64,000 bases of DNA from CALHVX01 sp038757945 (GTDB lineage Bacteria; Pseudomonadota; Gammaproteobacteria; Pseudomonadales; Azotimanducaceae). Position numbers and translations under genes: made by a program. The stretch spans positions 1 through 64,000 of the forward strand of contig JBCDGJ010000003.1 of the NCBI GenBank assembly GCA_038757945.1. The letters run 5' to 3'. Position 1 is the first letter of the stretch. Every line of letters begins with the position of its first letter. The notes under the pieces are model-generated. The model had not been told where the DNA came from. It did no database searches and was given only the letters and a program-made list of their open reading frames with translations. This document shows positions 26,085 through 35,072 of this stretch, piece after piece.

Positions 26085-27461
26085 ATGACCAGTCGCCGTC
26101 GCTTTCTCAGCCATTCCTGCAGGCTTGGCGTAGCCAGCGCAACGCTCAGCAGCAGCCTCCTGCAGCTTGGACTGGCGCGCAATGCCGCTGCGGCGAGCGC
26201 TGGCGGGGACTACCGTGCTCTGGTATGCGTGCTGCTCGCCGGCGGCAACGACTCCTTCAACATGGTTGTTCCGAACGATGCGGATCAGTACGGCGAGTAC
26301 TCGGCAATCCGTTCGGATCTGGCGCTCGGCCAGGACACGTTGCTGCCGCTCGCCGGAACGGCCGCAAACGGCCGCAGCTATGCCTTACACCCGGGTATGC
26401 CCGAGGTTGCGCAGCTCTACGAATCGCGGGAGCTGGCGATCATTGCCAATGTTGGAACCCTGATCGAGCCCGTTGATTTCACCAACATTGAAACGGCCCG
26501 CCTGCCCCTTGGCCTCTTCTCCCACTCAGATCAAATTGCCCAGTGGCAGACGGCGGTGCCCAACGCACGGGTCGCGCAGGGCTGGGGCGGACGCATCGCA
26601 GATCTGCTGGCTGATGTGAACGCGGCCAACGGGATCTCCATGAACATCTCACTCGGCGGGACCAACCTGTTTCAGAGCGGCGTCGAGGCGGTGGAGTACG
26701 CCATTTCGTCGGAGGATTTCGGCGCAGTCAGCGTTAATGGTTACAACGATGGGACACCGTTCGGCAGTTTCCGCAAGCGCATTCTGGATGCCATTCTCGA
26801 CGTGCCGCATGAGAACCTGCTGCGCAACGAGTATCGACAGCGGCTACGCAGCTCGATCGACAGCGCTCAGGTGTTTACCGAAGCGCTGCTACTGTCGGAA
26901 CGGCCGGCCACGGCGTTCTCGGATGGACCATTCTCACAGGCGCTGCGACAGATAGCTCGCGTCATTGCCGCCCGTGAGCAGCTCGGGGCGACCCGGCAGA
27001 CGTTCTTCGTGCAGGTTGGCGGGTGGGATCACCATGACGAGGTGCTGAACAACCAGGCGCAGATGCTGCCGGCGATCAGCGTCGGTCTGCGCGAGTTCCG
27101 GGATGCACTGGTCGAGATTGGCGTGTTCGATCAGGTCACGACGTTCACGACCTCGGACTTCGGTCGCACGCTCACCTCCAACGGCAAGGGCTCGGATCAT
27201 GGCTGGGGCGGCCATCACTATGTCATGGGGGGTGCCGTCACCGGCGGAGAGCTGTACGGAGAGTATCCCCTGCTGGCGATGGACAGCCCTCTGGACGTCG
27301 GCCGGGGTATCTACATTCCGACCACCTCGATAGACAGCTACTTTGCAGAGCTGGCGCTGTGGCTCGGCGTGGCTCCCGGTGATCTGGCTACGGTCCTGCC
27401 GAATGTCCGATCCTTCTACACGCCGGAAAGTGGCGTCCTGCCGCTTGGTTTCCTGAGTTAA
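26085..27461 (+). CDS. DUF1501 family protein, Tat-type signal
   Basis: A 458-residue protein. The ATG at 26085 is chosen over earlier frame positions because it follows CGAGGA and opens a twin-arginine-like signal (MTSRRRFLSHSC, then hydrophobic and AAAA). DUF1501 landmarks are LLAGGNDSFNMVVPN, VQVGGWDHHDEV and TTSDFGRTLTSNGKGSDHGW. The family is related to the alkaline-phosphatase superfamily; the conserved Asp/His residues fit metal binding. It forms a two-gene unit with the DUF1800 lipoprotein upstream. Confidence 0.92.
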   Translation: MTSRRRFLSHSCRLGVASATLSSSLLQLGLARNAAAASAGGDYRALVCVLLAGGNDSFNMVVPNDADQYGEYSAIRSDLALGQDTLLPLAGTAANGRSYALHPGMPEVAQLYESRELAIIANVGTLIEPVDFTNIETARLPLGLFSHSDQIAQWQTAVPNARVAQGWGGRIADLLADVNAANGISMNISLGGTNLFQSGVEAVEYAISSEDFGAVSVNGYNDGTPFGSFRKRILDAILDVPHENLLRNEYRQRLRSSIDSAQVFTEALLLSERPATAFSDGPFSQALRQIARVIAAREQLGATRQTFFVQVGGWDHHDEVLNNQAQMLPAISVGLREFRDALVEIGVFDQVTTFTTSDFGRTLTSNGKGSDHGWGGHHYVMGGAVTGGELYGEYPLLAMDSPLDVGRGIYIPTTSIDSYFAELALWLGVAPGDLATVLPNVRSFYTPESGVLPLGFLS

Positions 27462-27543
27462 CCGGTCGGTGCGGCTGACCGGCTGCGGCCGCCGGGTTGC
27501 AACCGGGGCTGAATAAGACCTACCGCAGGCGAACCGGTTAACT
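27456..27543. repeat. 11-bp perfect inverted repeat flanking 66 bp
   Basis: AGTTAACCGGT (27456-27466) and ACCGGTTAACT (27533-27543) are exact reverse complements. The left arm contains the TAA stop of the DUF1501 gene. The interior is GC-rich with smaller self-complementary pieces (GGTTGCAACC-like around 27496-27505). It could be a folded 3' end acting as a terminator or RNA-stability element, or the ends of a very small inserted element. No T-run follows. Confidence 0.5.
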
Positions 27544-27839
27544 GCATAATTCAGCCATTACCGGACGGAGGTGCCTGCTGCGACCGTCGGAAGTGGTTTA
27601 TGGTCAATCACTTACATCTGCAGGGTGGCGGATAGCCTGGAAAATCAATATGTTAGCGCCATTAAGGGGGTTGGGGCGATGGTTCGCTTGTGGTATCCGG
27701 CTGCAGGGTCGTGGCGGCATTGCCGGCACGGTTCAGTTGCTGTGCCCGTTTTTCGAGCCCCCAGATCCGCCGAGGTAGCAGCCGCCGCTACCCGGCCGCC
27801 GCGCCGCGGGCAGCTGTGGGTCACTGGCACATTGCGTTC
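27462..27839. other. Intergenic region before the kinase gene
   Basis: A 378-bp stretch. Its first part is covered by the inverted repeat. The rest probably holds the kinase promoter, which I cannot place. The kinase frame stays open back to 27690, but that part encodes an Arg/Ala/Pro-rich stretch unlike a protein N-terminus. Confidence 0.4.
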
Positions 27840-30800
27840 ATGTTAAACATCAGACGTATCGCTGATCGGATCAGTCGGGGTGAGGCCTCGGTGGATGAGC
27901 TGCGCGAAAGCATCATCCAGCAGGATTCCTTCAACTCCGACGAAGTCGCAGAGGTCACCGAAACTCTCGCCAGCCTATCGCAGCGCGGCCTGATTGAGGC
28001 CCGAGCGAAGGGCTCTCTGCTTGCCGTCGTTGCCGCCCGTTCCGGCCTGGATGGCGAGGAGGACGAGGAGGAGCGCACGGTATTCACCAGCGGCTCCGGC
28101 TTCTCCGGTGGCGTGGCGCCGGACAGTTCGGACGCCGACGAGGCGGACGAAGCAACGCGGTTTATCGTCATGCCGGATTCCGCCGACGCATCGGAGTTCC
28201 CGGACCTGTCTGAAGCCCCCGATGTACCGGAGCACATTACGCAGACCATGCTGAATCCGGGCTGGGAGGGTGCGGATGCGTCCGAGTCACTGTCGCAGGA
28301 TAGTCAGCCTTCTCAACCGTCTGCGGTTTCCTCGAGTGCGTTGGGCGGCTCGAGCAAGGGCAGCTTCAGCGGTTCGTCGAGCTCGAGCTGGGCGGACCTT
28401 GCCGGCTACGATGGCAGCTCAGAAAAGCTGGAGGTAGGGTCGGTTCTGAAGAGCCGGTTCGTGCTGGAGGAGCTCATCGGCGTAGGCGGCATGGGCCTGG
28501 TCTACAAGGCCCGCGATCGCCTGAAGGAAGAGGCGGAAGAGCGTAACCCGTTTATCGCGATCAAGATCCTGAACGACGACTTCAAGCGCCATCCGCTGTC
28601 GCTCAAGGCGCTGCAGCGGGAAGCGCGTAAGTCGCAGAATCTGGCGCACCCGAACATTGTCAACGTGTTCGATTTCGACCGGGACCGCGACAACGTCTTC
28701 ATGACGATGGAGTACCTCGTTGGCAGCCCGCTGGACAAGGCCATCAAGGTCCGGTCGGGCCATCCCTTCCCCTTGGAAGAGGGGCTGAACTTCGTCCGGC
28801 AGATGGCCGAGGCACTGCGCTATGCGCACCGCCTCGGCGTGGTGCACTCCGATTTCAAGCCGAGCAACGTGTTCCTGACTAGCGATGGCACGCTCAAAGT
28901 CTTCGACTTCGGCATCGCTCGAGCAAACAAGCAGGGCGACAAAGCGTCCGAGCATACGGTGTTCGACGCCGGATCTCTCGGGGCGCTGACGCCGGCGTAC
29001 GCAAGCCTTGAGATGCTGGAGGGTATTGATCCGGAGCCGAGTGATGACATCTATGCGCTCGGCTGCGTGGCCTATGAAATTCTGACTACCCAACACCCGT
29101 ATCAGAAACAGCGCGCGACGCTGGCGCTAGCGCGGGGCATGAAGGCCAAACGCATCGAGGGCATGAGTCGCTCGCAGTGGAATGCGATCGACACCGCACT
29201 GGCGCTACGGCGCCAGGATCGAACGGCGTCCGTCGACGAGTTTCTGAAGCAGCTGGAGGGGCGGAAGCCCGGCAGCCCGCTGATCTATGGAGTTGCCGCC
29301 GCTGCCCTGGCGCTTGGGGTCGGCGTCCTCTACGTGCCACAGTACATGGAGCAGCGGCAGGTCGATGCGCTTCGTAGCGAGCTGAGCTCTGGTGAGCCTG
29401 CCCAGGTTGATAGCGCATTGACGGCACTCGTGGAGTTGGGGCCGGAAACGCGTGGACCTTTGCTGCTTTCGGTGCGTGACCAGCTCACCCAGTATTTCGT
29501 TGTGCAGGCTGAGGCTGCCATTGATGTCGAGCAGGGGCTCTACGACTTTCCCATCGCTCAGGAACTGCTCAAGACAGCGTTGACCTATTATCCGGACAGC
29601 AAACGTCTCGCGGATGCGGATGCGTCGATCACAGAGCGCAAGTATGAGCTGCTCCTCGAGTTGGACAGCAGCTTTACCGAGGCGCTCGAAGAGCTGCAGT
29701 CAGCCGGCAGTCAGAGCGGAGACCGGCTCGTGTTGGTGCTTCAGCGCGTCGGTGAAGTGGATCCGGACAGTCCGCTGCTGACCGACCGGCGGGTGCCGCA
29801 GGCCTACAACAGCGCATCAGTCATAGCGCTTTCGAACGGTGATCTGGCTGCGGCTCGGAGCCTGGCAGAGCAGGGCCTGCAGCTCTTTCCGGAAAACCTC
29901 GGTCTCATCGACCAGCTTGATGTCGTTACGCAACGGGAAGTTGCTGTGGCCAACGCGCGCCAGATCGCGGATCTCGAGTCCGAGCTGGAGAATCGAATCT
30001 CCGGGTCCGGGACGCTGACCCAATCGCAGCTGAGCGGTCTCATCGAACCGCTGCAGTCGCTCCTTGCACTGAATCCTGAAAGCCAACTTGTTGCGAAAAC
30101 CCGGGCGGAAAGCCTGCCGCTGATCCAGTCGGCCGTGGGTGAGAATACTGCAGCCTTCGACTGGCTGGCGGCCCGGCGGCTGCTCGACGAGTACGGTGTT
30201 CTCATTGGTGCGACCGCGGCTACGGCTTTGCGTGACGAAGTTACCAACCTGGAGGATGCTCGCGAGGTCAGACTCGAGGAGACTATGGCCCAGGTGCGCA
30301 GGGCGGCGCAGGCTGACGAGCTGGCCGGTGCTGGATCCTCCGCTCAGACCGGACTCGAGGCGCTGATCGCAATGCGCGCGGAGAGCAGTTTGGTGGATCA
30401 GGCCAGAGCACTAGTGCTGGAAGGCTACCTCCGAAGATCACGGACCTACAGGGCGGGGCAGAACTGGTCTGCGGCGGAACAGGCCGTGGCTGATGGCCTG
30501 CTCATTGCCCGCGCGGATGCCGGCCGTGCCCGGCTCGAACGCGAAACTCAGGAAATCGATCGTTCGCGTGCGGAAGCCGAGCGCTCCGTTGAAGCAGCGA
30601 AGCTCGAGCGAATCGCGGCGGAACGTGCCCAGCAGATCGATCAGCTGGTCGCCCAGATCGAAGCCCTGTCGGCAACGCCCGCGACGACTGAATCAGAGGT
30701 GCGGGAGCTGCTCAGCGTCGCGGACGAGCTCGTTGCTCTCGATCCGACGAGCGGCGCGTTGGCGGTCGCGGCCCGGGAACGGATGGCCGCGCAGATAGTC

Positions 30801-32207
30801 GCCCGCACGCAGCGCCTGCGGAACGCCGGTGAGCTTGGGCAGGCCCGGGTGTCCCTCGAACTGGCAGGGTTGCTAACGCCGGGGGCACCGTCCCTGCGTA
30901 ACGAGCTGGTGGCTATCGACCAGGCGGTGCAGCAGGTCGCGCAGCAGGCCCGGCGGGCGCAGCAGCAGCAGGCCAATGATCGATTGGCTGGACTGCTTGG
31001 TGAGCCGCAGCTGAACGAACGCTGGGAGGCGTCGATCCGACAGCAGCTCGATCAGCTCGAGGAGCTGGGTGCGCTGGATGCGGCCCGACGGTCGCGGATC
31101 AACGAGCGGATCGCGCAGGCTTATCTTGATGCTGCCGAGGATGCGCTGGCGAACTCCCGATTTGCCGAGACCCGGGCCTTGCTCGATCGCGGACGATCCC
31201 TCGCGCCAGCGCTGTCGGACTGGGAAACGGTGAGCTCGGAGCTGGTGGCAGCGCAGTCACGTTATGCCGAGCAGCAGGCCGAGGCGGCGAGCGTTGCGAG
31301 AATAGCCGGGCTTAAGCGCACGTTACGGACCCAGGCCAATGCGAAGGCAGTCAGCTCTGCGCGGAAGACGCTCGATGAACTGGCCGCACTCGTGCCGGGT
31401 GATGCCTTCGTCGAGCAGGAAGCCCCGCAGCTGCTCGGCGCCGCTTATGCGTCACTGGCAGACGGTGCCGCTCAGCGCGACGAGTTCGCTAAAGCGCTCC
31501 TTCTGGCGGAAGCAGGCCTTGATGTGGCGCCGGACTACGGTCCATTGCTGGATCGCATGCGAGATCTGCAGGTACAGAGCAACACCCAGGAACTCGAGAC
31601 CCTGCTGCGCCAGGTCCGGGTTGGAGAAGCGCAGCGCGCAGGCGTGCTGCTTCGGGAGCTGCGGCGGCTGAACCCGGAGAGTTACGGCGCAACGGTTCAA
31701 TTGCTGGTGCAAACGTCCGTCGACAGCCTGCGCAAGCTCGCGGAAACCGACCTGGAGCGGGCAGAAGCAGGGTTGGCGGTAGCTAGAACCTTGTTTTCCG
31801 GTGATCGTACGCTCGAGCAGCTGAATTTTGATGCCCAGCGGCGGCGTCTTGCCGAGCAGGAGCGCAAGCTGGCGTCCAGCCGGTACGTACAACAGGCCGT
31901 GGCGGAAATCGAGAAGAGTCCGTTGACCCTCGACCGGCTTTCCTTCGCTGTCGAGCAAGTGGAGAAGGCCCGGCAATCGGACCCCGGGAACGTCGAGCTG
32001 TCGACGGCGCAGGCACAAATCGCCGAGAGCTTCGTCTCGCTCGCCTCCGCACAGCAGAAGGACGCGCAGCTGGATGACGCGCTGGCGACCGTTGAAATGG
32101 GTCTGGATTTCGAAGATGGCAATCCGAAGTTGATCAAGCTGCAGAAAGAGATTGCCCGCCAGGCCAGCAAAGGCAAGAAGCGTCGCCGCAGCTTCTCATC
32201 CTTCTAG
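27840..32207 (+). CDS. Giant membrane Ser/Thr protein kinase with long TPR-like/coiled C-terminal region
   Basis: A 1455-residue Hanks-type kinase. Residues 1-60 form a small helical N-terminal unit, and about 70-195 are acidic and Ser-rich, probably disordered. The kinase domain is about 200-470: glycine loop IGVGGMGLVY at 213, catalytic Lys242, catalytic loop HSDFKPSN with Asp338, and FDFGIA for metal binding; the HRD Arg is Ser. A single membrane helix (about 479-498, GVAAAALALGVGVLYV) follows. Residues 500-1455 are predicted periplasmic, all-helical, with TPR-like units (for example EFAKALLLAEAGLDVAPDYG) and Gln/Ala/Glu-rich coils. It lies inside the glycan island, about 19 kb before the T6SS genes. 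It may sense envelope or glycan state and signal inward; target unknown. Confidence 0.88.
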   Translation: MLNIRRIADRISRGEASVDELRESIIQQDSFNSDEVAEVTETLASLSQRGLIEARAKGSLLAVVAARSGLDGEEDEEERTVFTSGSGFSGGVAPDSSDADEADEATRFIVMPDSADASEFPDLSEAPDVPEHITQTMLNPGWEGADASESLSQDSQPSQPSAVSSSALGGSSKGSFSGSSSSSWADLAGYDGSSEKLEVGSVLKSRFVLEELIGVGGMGLVYKARDRLKEEAEERNPFIAIKILNDDFKRHPLSLKALQREARKSQNLAHPNIVNVFDFDRDRDNVFMTMEYLVGSPLDKAIKVRSGHPFPLEEGLNFVRQMAEALRYAHRLGVVHSDFKPSNVFLTSDGTLKVFDFGIARANKQGDKASEHTVFDAGSLGALTPAYASLEMLEGIDPEPSDDIYALGCVAYEILTTQHPYQKQRATLALARGMKAKRIEGMSRSQWNAIDTALALRRQDRTASVDEFLKQLEGRKPGSPLIYGVAAAALALGVGVLYVPQYMEQRQVDALRSELSSGEPAQVDSALTALVELGPETRGPLLLSVRDQLTQYFVVQAEAAIDVEQGLYDFPIAQELLKTALTYYPDSKRLADADASITERKYELLLELDSSFTEALEELQSAGSQSGDRLVLVLQRVGEVDPDSPLLTDRRVPQAYNSASVIALSNGDLAAARSLAEQGLQLFPENLGLIDQLDVVTQREVAVANARQIADLESELENRISGSGTLTQSQLSGLIEPLQSLLALNPESQLVAKTRAESLPLIQSAVGENTAAFDWLAARRLLDEYGVLIGATAATALRDEVTNLEDAREVRLEETMAQVRRAAQADELAGAGSSAQTGLEALIAMRAESSLVDQARALVLEGYLRRSRTYRAGQNWSAAEQAVADGLLIARADAGRARLERETQEIDRSRAEAERSVEAAKLERIAAERAQQIDQLVAQIEALSATPATTESEVRELLSVADELVALDPTSGALAVAARERMAAQIVARTQRLRNAGELGQARVSLELAGLLTPGAPSLRNELVAIDQAVQQVAQQARRAQQQQANDRLAGLLGEPQLNERWEASIRQQLDQLEELGALDAARRSRINERIAQAYLDAAEDALANSRFAETRALLDRGRSLAPALSDWETVSSELVAAQSRYAEQQAEAASVARIAGLKRTLRTQANAKAVSSARKTLDELAALVPGDAFVEQEAPQLLGAAYASLADGAAQRDEFAKALLLAEAGLDVAPDYGPLLDRMRDLQVQSNTQELETLLRQVRVGEAQRAGVLLRELRRLNPESYGATVQLLVQTSVDSLRKLAETDLERAEAGLAVARTLFSGDRTLEQLNFDAQRRRLAEQERKLASSRYVQQAVAEIEKSPLTLDRLSFAVEQVEKARQSDPGNVELSTAQAQIAESFVSLASAQQKDAQLDDALATVEMGLDFEDGNPKLIKLQKEIARQASKGKKRRRSFSSF

Positions 32208-32287
32208 CCGCCGCTGCTGCGGAGGCGTCGCTGGTGCTTGAAGGCGTGCGTGGCTAAAATCGAGACCGATACCAGCTGGCGATACCC

Positions 32288-33253
32288 GTGCCCATTGTTG
32301 TTTGTACAGGCTCTCCCCACTCTCGATGGCCAGACGTTTACCGTTCCCTTCATGGTTTGCAATCCGTGCCGGGTGCAGCCGTCGCTGCCGAGCTGTCTGA
32401 GGTAACTGCGCGGATACTGGCGGATAAACAGGCGGGCCAACCGGATTGGCAGAAACAGCCGCTGCGGCGCGATGACGGCCGTCGGCTATTGTCGATTCTC
32501 ATGGAGCACTGCGGACCGGATTCGGAAATGGTGGTCTGGGGTGATGCCAACGCGAGCCTGGTGCTCGAAGCGGTTTTGGACATGTGTCCGGGCACGCGCT
32601 TTCTCTTCGTTTACAGTGATCCGGAACAGGAGCTGGCGGCAGGCCTGACGCTGTCGAGTGCACCCGCGGACTGGGCTGCCGTCGTCAGAACCTGGACAGT
32701 ACGCACCCGTGCCATGCTTCGTTGCTACCTCAGAAACCGCGCTGACTGTCTGCTGGTCAATGGGGAGCGCGTCATCGATGATGCTACGACGTTGGACCAG
32801 CTCCTCGCGCAGCGCTGGACCAGCGAGCTGACCCTCGACGTGCTGGCGGGAACACCTCCCGCGCTGGACCATCTCGCCGTGGTTCTGTCGCGGCTGTACC
32901 TTGCAGGCAACGAGGAGGTCCTAGAGCTTTATGAGCAGATTCGTGCCGTCGCCGACCTGCTTGCTGCGCCGGATGAAACGCGCTCTGCGGAACCCGGGCG
33001 CCCCGACGAGAGCTTGCTCGCCGCGCTGCTCGAGTACGTTGAACTTCGTCGTTCGGAGCAGGCTCAGCGTGCGGATGAGGGACTGGTGGAGAAGCTGACC
33101 GTCGCCGTGTGCGAGCTGGAGGACGAGCTTTCGCAGCGCGCGACGAGCGAGCGGCGGGCCGAGCAGGCGGCAGCCGCGGAAGAACCGTATCGCCACATCG
33201 ATCCCGCGCTCAGGCTGGTGACCCATGTTCGCAGTTTGGAGGGCACCGGCTGA
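32288..33253 (+). CDS. Sulfotransferase-like protein, degenerate, with helical C-terminus
   Basis: A 321-residue protein read from GTG at 32288. It opens MPIVVCTGSPHSRW, where sulfotransferases have a PKSGTT-like PAPS loop, and later shows TRFLFVYSDPEQEL in the place of the RDPxxxxxS 3'-phosphate motif. Both motifs are altered, so PAPS binding is doubtful. Residues about 250-310 are strongly helical and charged. It is followed directly by the methyltransferase/coiled-coil gene (stop TGA at 33253, ATG at 33255), so the two are probably co-translated. Assignment to the sulfotransferase fold is tentative. Confidence 0.5.
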   Translation: MPIVVCTGSPHSRWPDVYRSLHGLQSVPGAAVAAELSEVTARILADKQAGQPDWQKQPLRRDDGRRLLSILMEHCGPDSEMVVWGDANASLVLEAVLDMCPGTRFLFVYSDPEQELAAGLTLSSAPADWAAVVRTWTVRTRAMLRCYLRNRADCLLVNGERVIDDATTLDQLLAQRWTSELTLDVLAGTPPALDHLAVVLSRLYLAGNEEVLELYEQIRAVADLLAAPDETRSAEPGRPDESLLAALLEYVELRRSEQAQRADEGLVEKLTVAVCELEDELSQRATSERRAEQAAAAEEPYRHIDPALRLVTHVRSLEGTG

Positions 33254-33254
33254 G

Positions 33255-35072
33255 ATGATCGACGACCTCAGCGACGTTCTTGCAGCTACCGCCGACGATC
33301 TCGGTCTGGTCGTCCATGTGGGGGCCGGCACAGGTCGTGAGTTCCGGCGCTACACAGAGCTCGGCGCGGAACGCATAGTCCTGGTCGAGCCGAATACTGA
33401 CCTGCATGAACAGCTGCGGCAGAGATCCCAGAGCCATCCGGCGGTAACAATCTCTGCTATGGCAGTTGCGCCGGTTGCGAGCCGTGCGGAGCTCAAGGTC
33501 ACGAGCAACTTCCGCTTCAGCAGCATTGCAACACCCTCCGGCCTGTTGCGCTACTTTCCGAATGTCCGCGTGATCAGTCGGCAACAGGTACATGCTGTCA
33601 GTCTCGAGACACTGCTGTCCGACGTCGAATTCCCGGACGGATCCCGGAACCTGCTGGTGCTCGAAAACCAGGGGCTTGAAGCGGCAACGCTTGCTGCAAC
33701 GCCCGCACGGGTGCTGGGCCATTTTGACCGGATTCTGGTCCGGCGCAGCGACGAGGCGCTGTACGAATTGCCTGCACAGAGCCAGGCTGTAGAACCGCTC
33801 ATCGCGCTGCAGGATTCTGGTTTCTCGCGCGTGACCCTCTCAGAGAGCGCGCCGCCTTTCGTAATTGATGTCTATCAGCGAAACGACCAGGTGGTGTGTC
33901 TGGCGGAGCAACTGGCGGACGCAGAGGAACAGTTGCTCAGAGCAACGGATAACCTGTGGGCTGCTCGAGTGTTGAAGACGGATCAGGCAACACGGGTGGC
34001 CGAGCTGACCCAGGCCATACGCGAGCATCAAGCTGAAGGTATACGAGCGAATGCAAACCTCGAGCGTCAGAAGCAGGAGCTAAGCAGTCTTGCGCAGCAG
34101 CTGACCACGTTGGACGAACGTCTGAATGCACGGGATCAGGCGCTGGCGAAAGCGACCCATCGTCTGCGGCAGACAGAGTCGGACCTTAAGGCGTCGCAGA
34201 ACGCACGAACCGGCGTGGAAACTGCGCTCGAGCAGGATCAGGCCAGGCTTGCCGCACTGACCAACACCCTGGGCAGTGAGCGTGAAGAGGCGCATGCGCT
34301 TACACAGCGGCTCGAAACCGCGGAAGCGGGCAATGGTGAGCTGGAAGCGCGGCTGCGGTCCAGCCTTGAGGAGATCGGCGTGCTCCAGGATCGGTTGCAA
34401 CACCAGGCGGCAAAGCTCGCGGACCACGAGCAGCTCAAAGCTACTCTGGCGGAGAGCGAGGACCGAGAGGATCAGCAGCAGGTCCGTTTGGCAGAGCTGG
34501 AGTCGCAGCTGCACAGCCAAGCCCAGATTCTGGCCGACAACGATCAGCTTAAGCTGTCGCTGGCTGAGCGTAGCGGCAGGGTAGACGAGCAGCGTGCGCG
34601 TATCGAGGATCTAGAAGGTCAACTGCGAGCTCAACAGCAGAACGTGGCGGACGCCCAGGAGCTCATGCGTTCACTAGCGGAGCGGGATGAGCTGGTGACA
34701 CAGGAGCGTGAACGCGTGGCAGAGCTGGAGGAGTGCTTGCGGGTTCAGGCAGAAGCTATTGCGGACAACCGTCAGCTCAAGCAGTCACTCCAGGAGCGGG
34801 GTGAACGAATAGCGCAGCAGCGCGCCCGGCTGGCCGAGCTGGAGGAGCAGTTGCGGGTCCAGGCCGACGCCCTGGCGGATACCCGGGCACTGGAAAGTGC
34901 CCTGGCGGAGCGTGATGAGCAGACTGCGCAGGCCGTGGCCCAGCTTGAAGCGTTCAAGAACGAGCATGCAGAATCGCGACAGAAACACCGTCTAATTGAA
35001 GAAGAGGTCCGTAAAGCAGAGATCCAGATTGATCTGCTGGCGGACGTGCTGCTGCGTGACCGATCCGTTTAA
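33255..35072 (+). CDS. FkbM-like methyltransferase domain fused to a repetitive coiled coil
   Basis: A 605-residue protein. ATG 33255 follows GGAGGG and the stop of the previous gene; an earlier in-frame ATG at 33225 is possible. Residues 1-210 resemble a FkbM-type methyltransferase: VVHVGAGTGREFRR as motif I, RIVLVEPNTDLHEQL as motif II, and later NLLVLENQGLE where active members have DxEG, so catalysis is uncertain. Residues about 220-600 are a continuous coiled coil. From 394 on it consists of four 38-residue repeats (pattern LKxSLAERxxRxxxQRxRLAELE) plus a partial fifth. Such fusions in glycan clusters may act as chain-length rulers or scaffolds; that is inference. The following FkbM gene overlaps its 3' end. 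Confidence 0.7.
   Translation: MIDDLSDVLAATADDLGLVVHVGAGTGREFRRYTELGAERIVLVEPNTDLHEQLRQRSQSHPAVTISAMAVAPVASRAELKVTSNFRFSSIATPSGLLRYFPNVRVISRQQVHAVSLETLLSDVEFPDGSRNLLVLENQGLEAATLAATPARVLGHFDRILVRRSDEALYELPAQSQAVEPLIALQDSGFSRVTLSESAPPFVIDVYQRNDQVVCLAEQLADAEEQLLRATDNLWAARVLKTDQATRVAELTQAIREHQAEGIRANANLERQKQELSSLAQQLTTLDERLNARDQALAKATHRLRQTESDLKASQNARTGVETALEQDQARLAALTNTLGSEREEAHALTQRLETAEAGNGELEARLRSSLEEIGVLQDRLQHQAAKLADHEQLKATLAESEDREDQQQVRLAELESQLHSQAQILADNDQLKLSLAERSGRVDEQRARIEDLEGQLRAQQQNVADAQELMRSLAERDELVTQERERVAELEECLRVQAEAIADNRQLKQSLQERGERIAQQRARLAELEEQLRVQADALADTRALESALAERDEQTAQAVAQLEAFKNEHAESRQKHRLIEEEVRKAEIQIDLLADVLLRDRSV
34434..34889 (+). repeat. Four 114-bp coding repeats (38 residues each)
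   Basis: Units start at 34434, 34548, 34662 and 34776, with a degenerate fifth from 34890. Protein units align without gaps: each begins Leu-x-x-(S/T)-Leu-(A/Q)-E, has (A/E)(E/D)LE at positions 20-23 and (A/V)AD or LAD at 33-35. The DNA is diverged between units, so the repeats are not recent copies. Confidence 0.75.

Noticed and set aside
27690..27839. Fifty extra N-terminal residues on the giant kinase
   Set aside because: Arg/Ala/Pro-rich and unlike a protein N-terminus. ATG 27840 gives a normal start.
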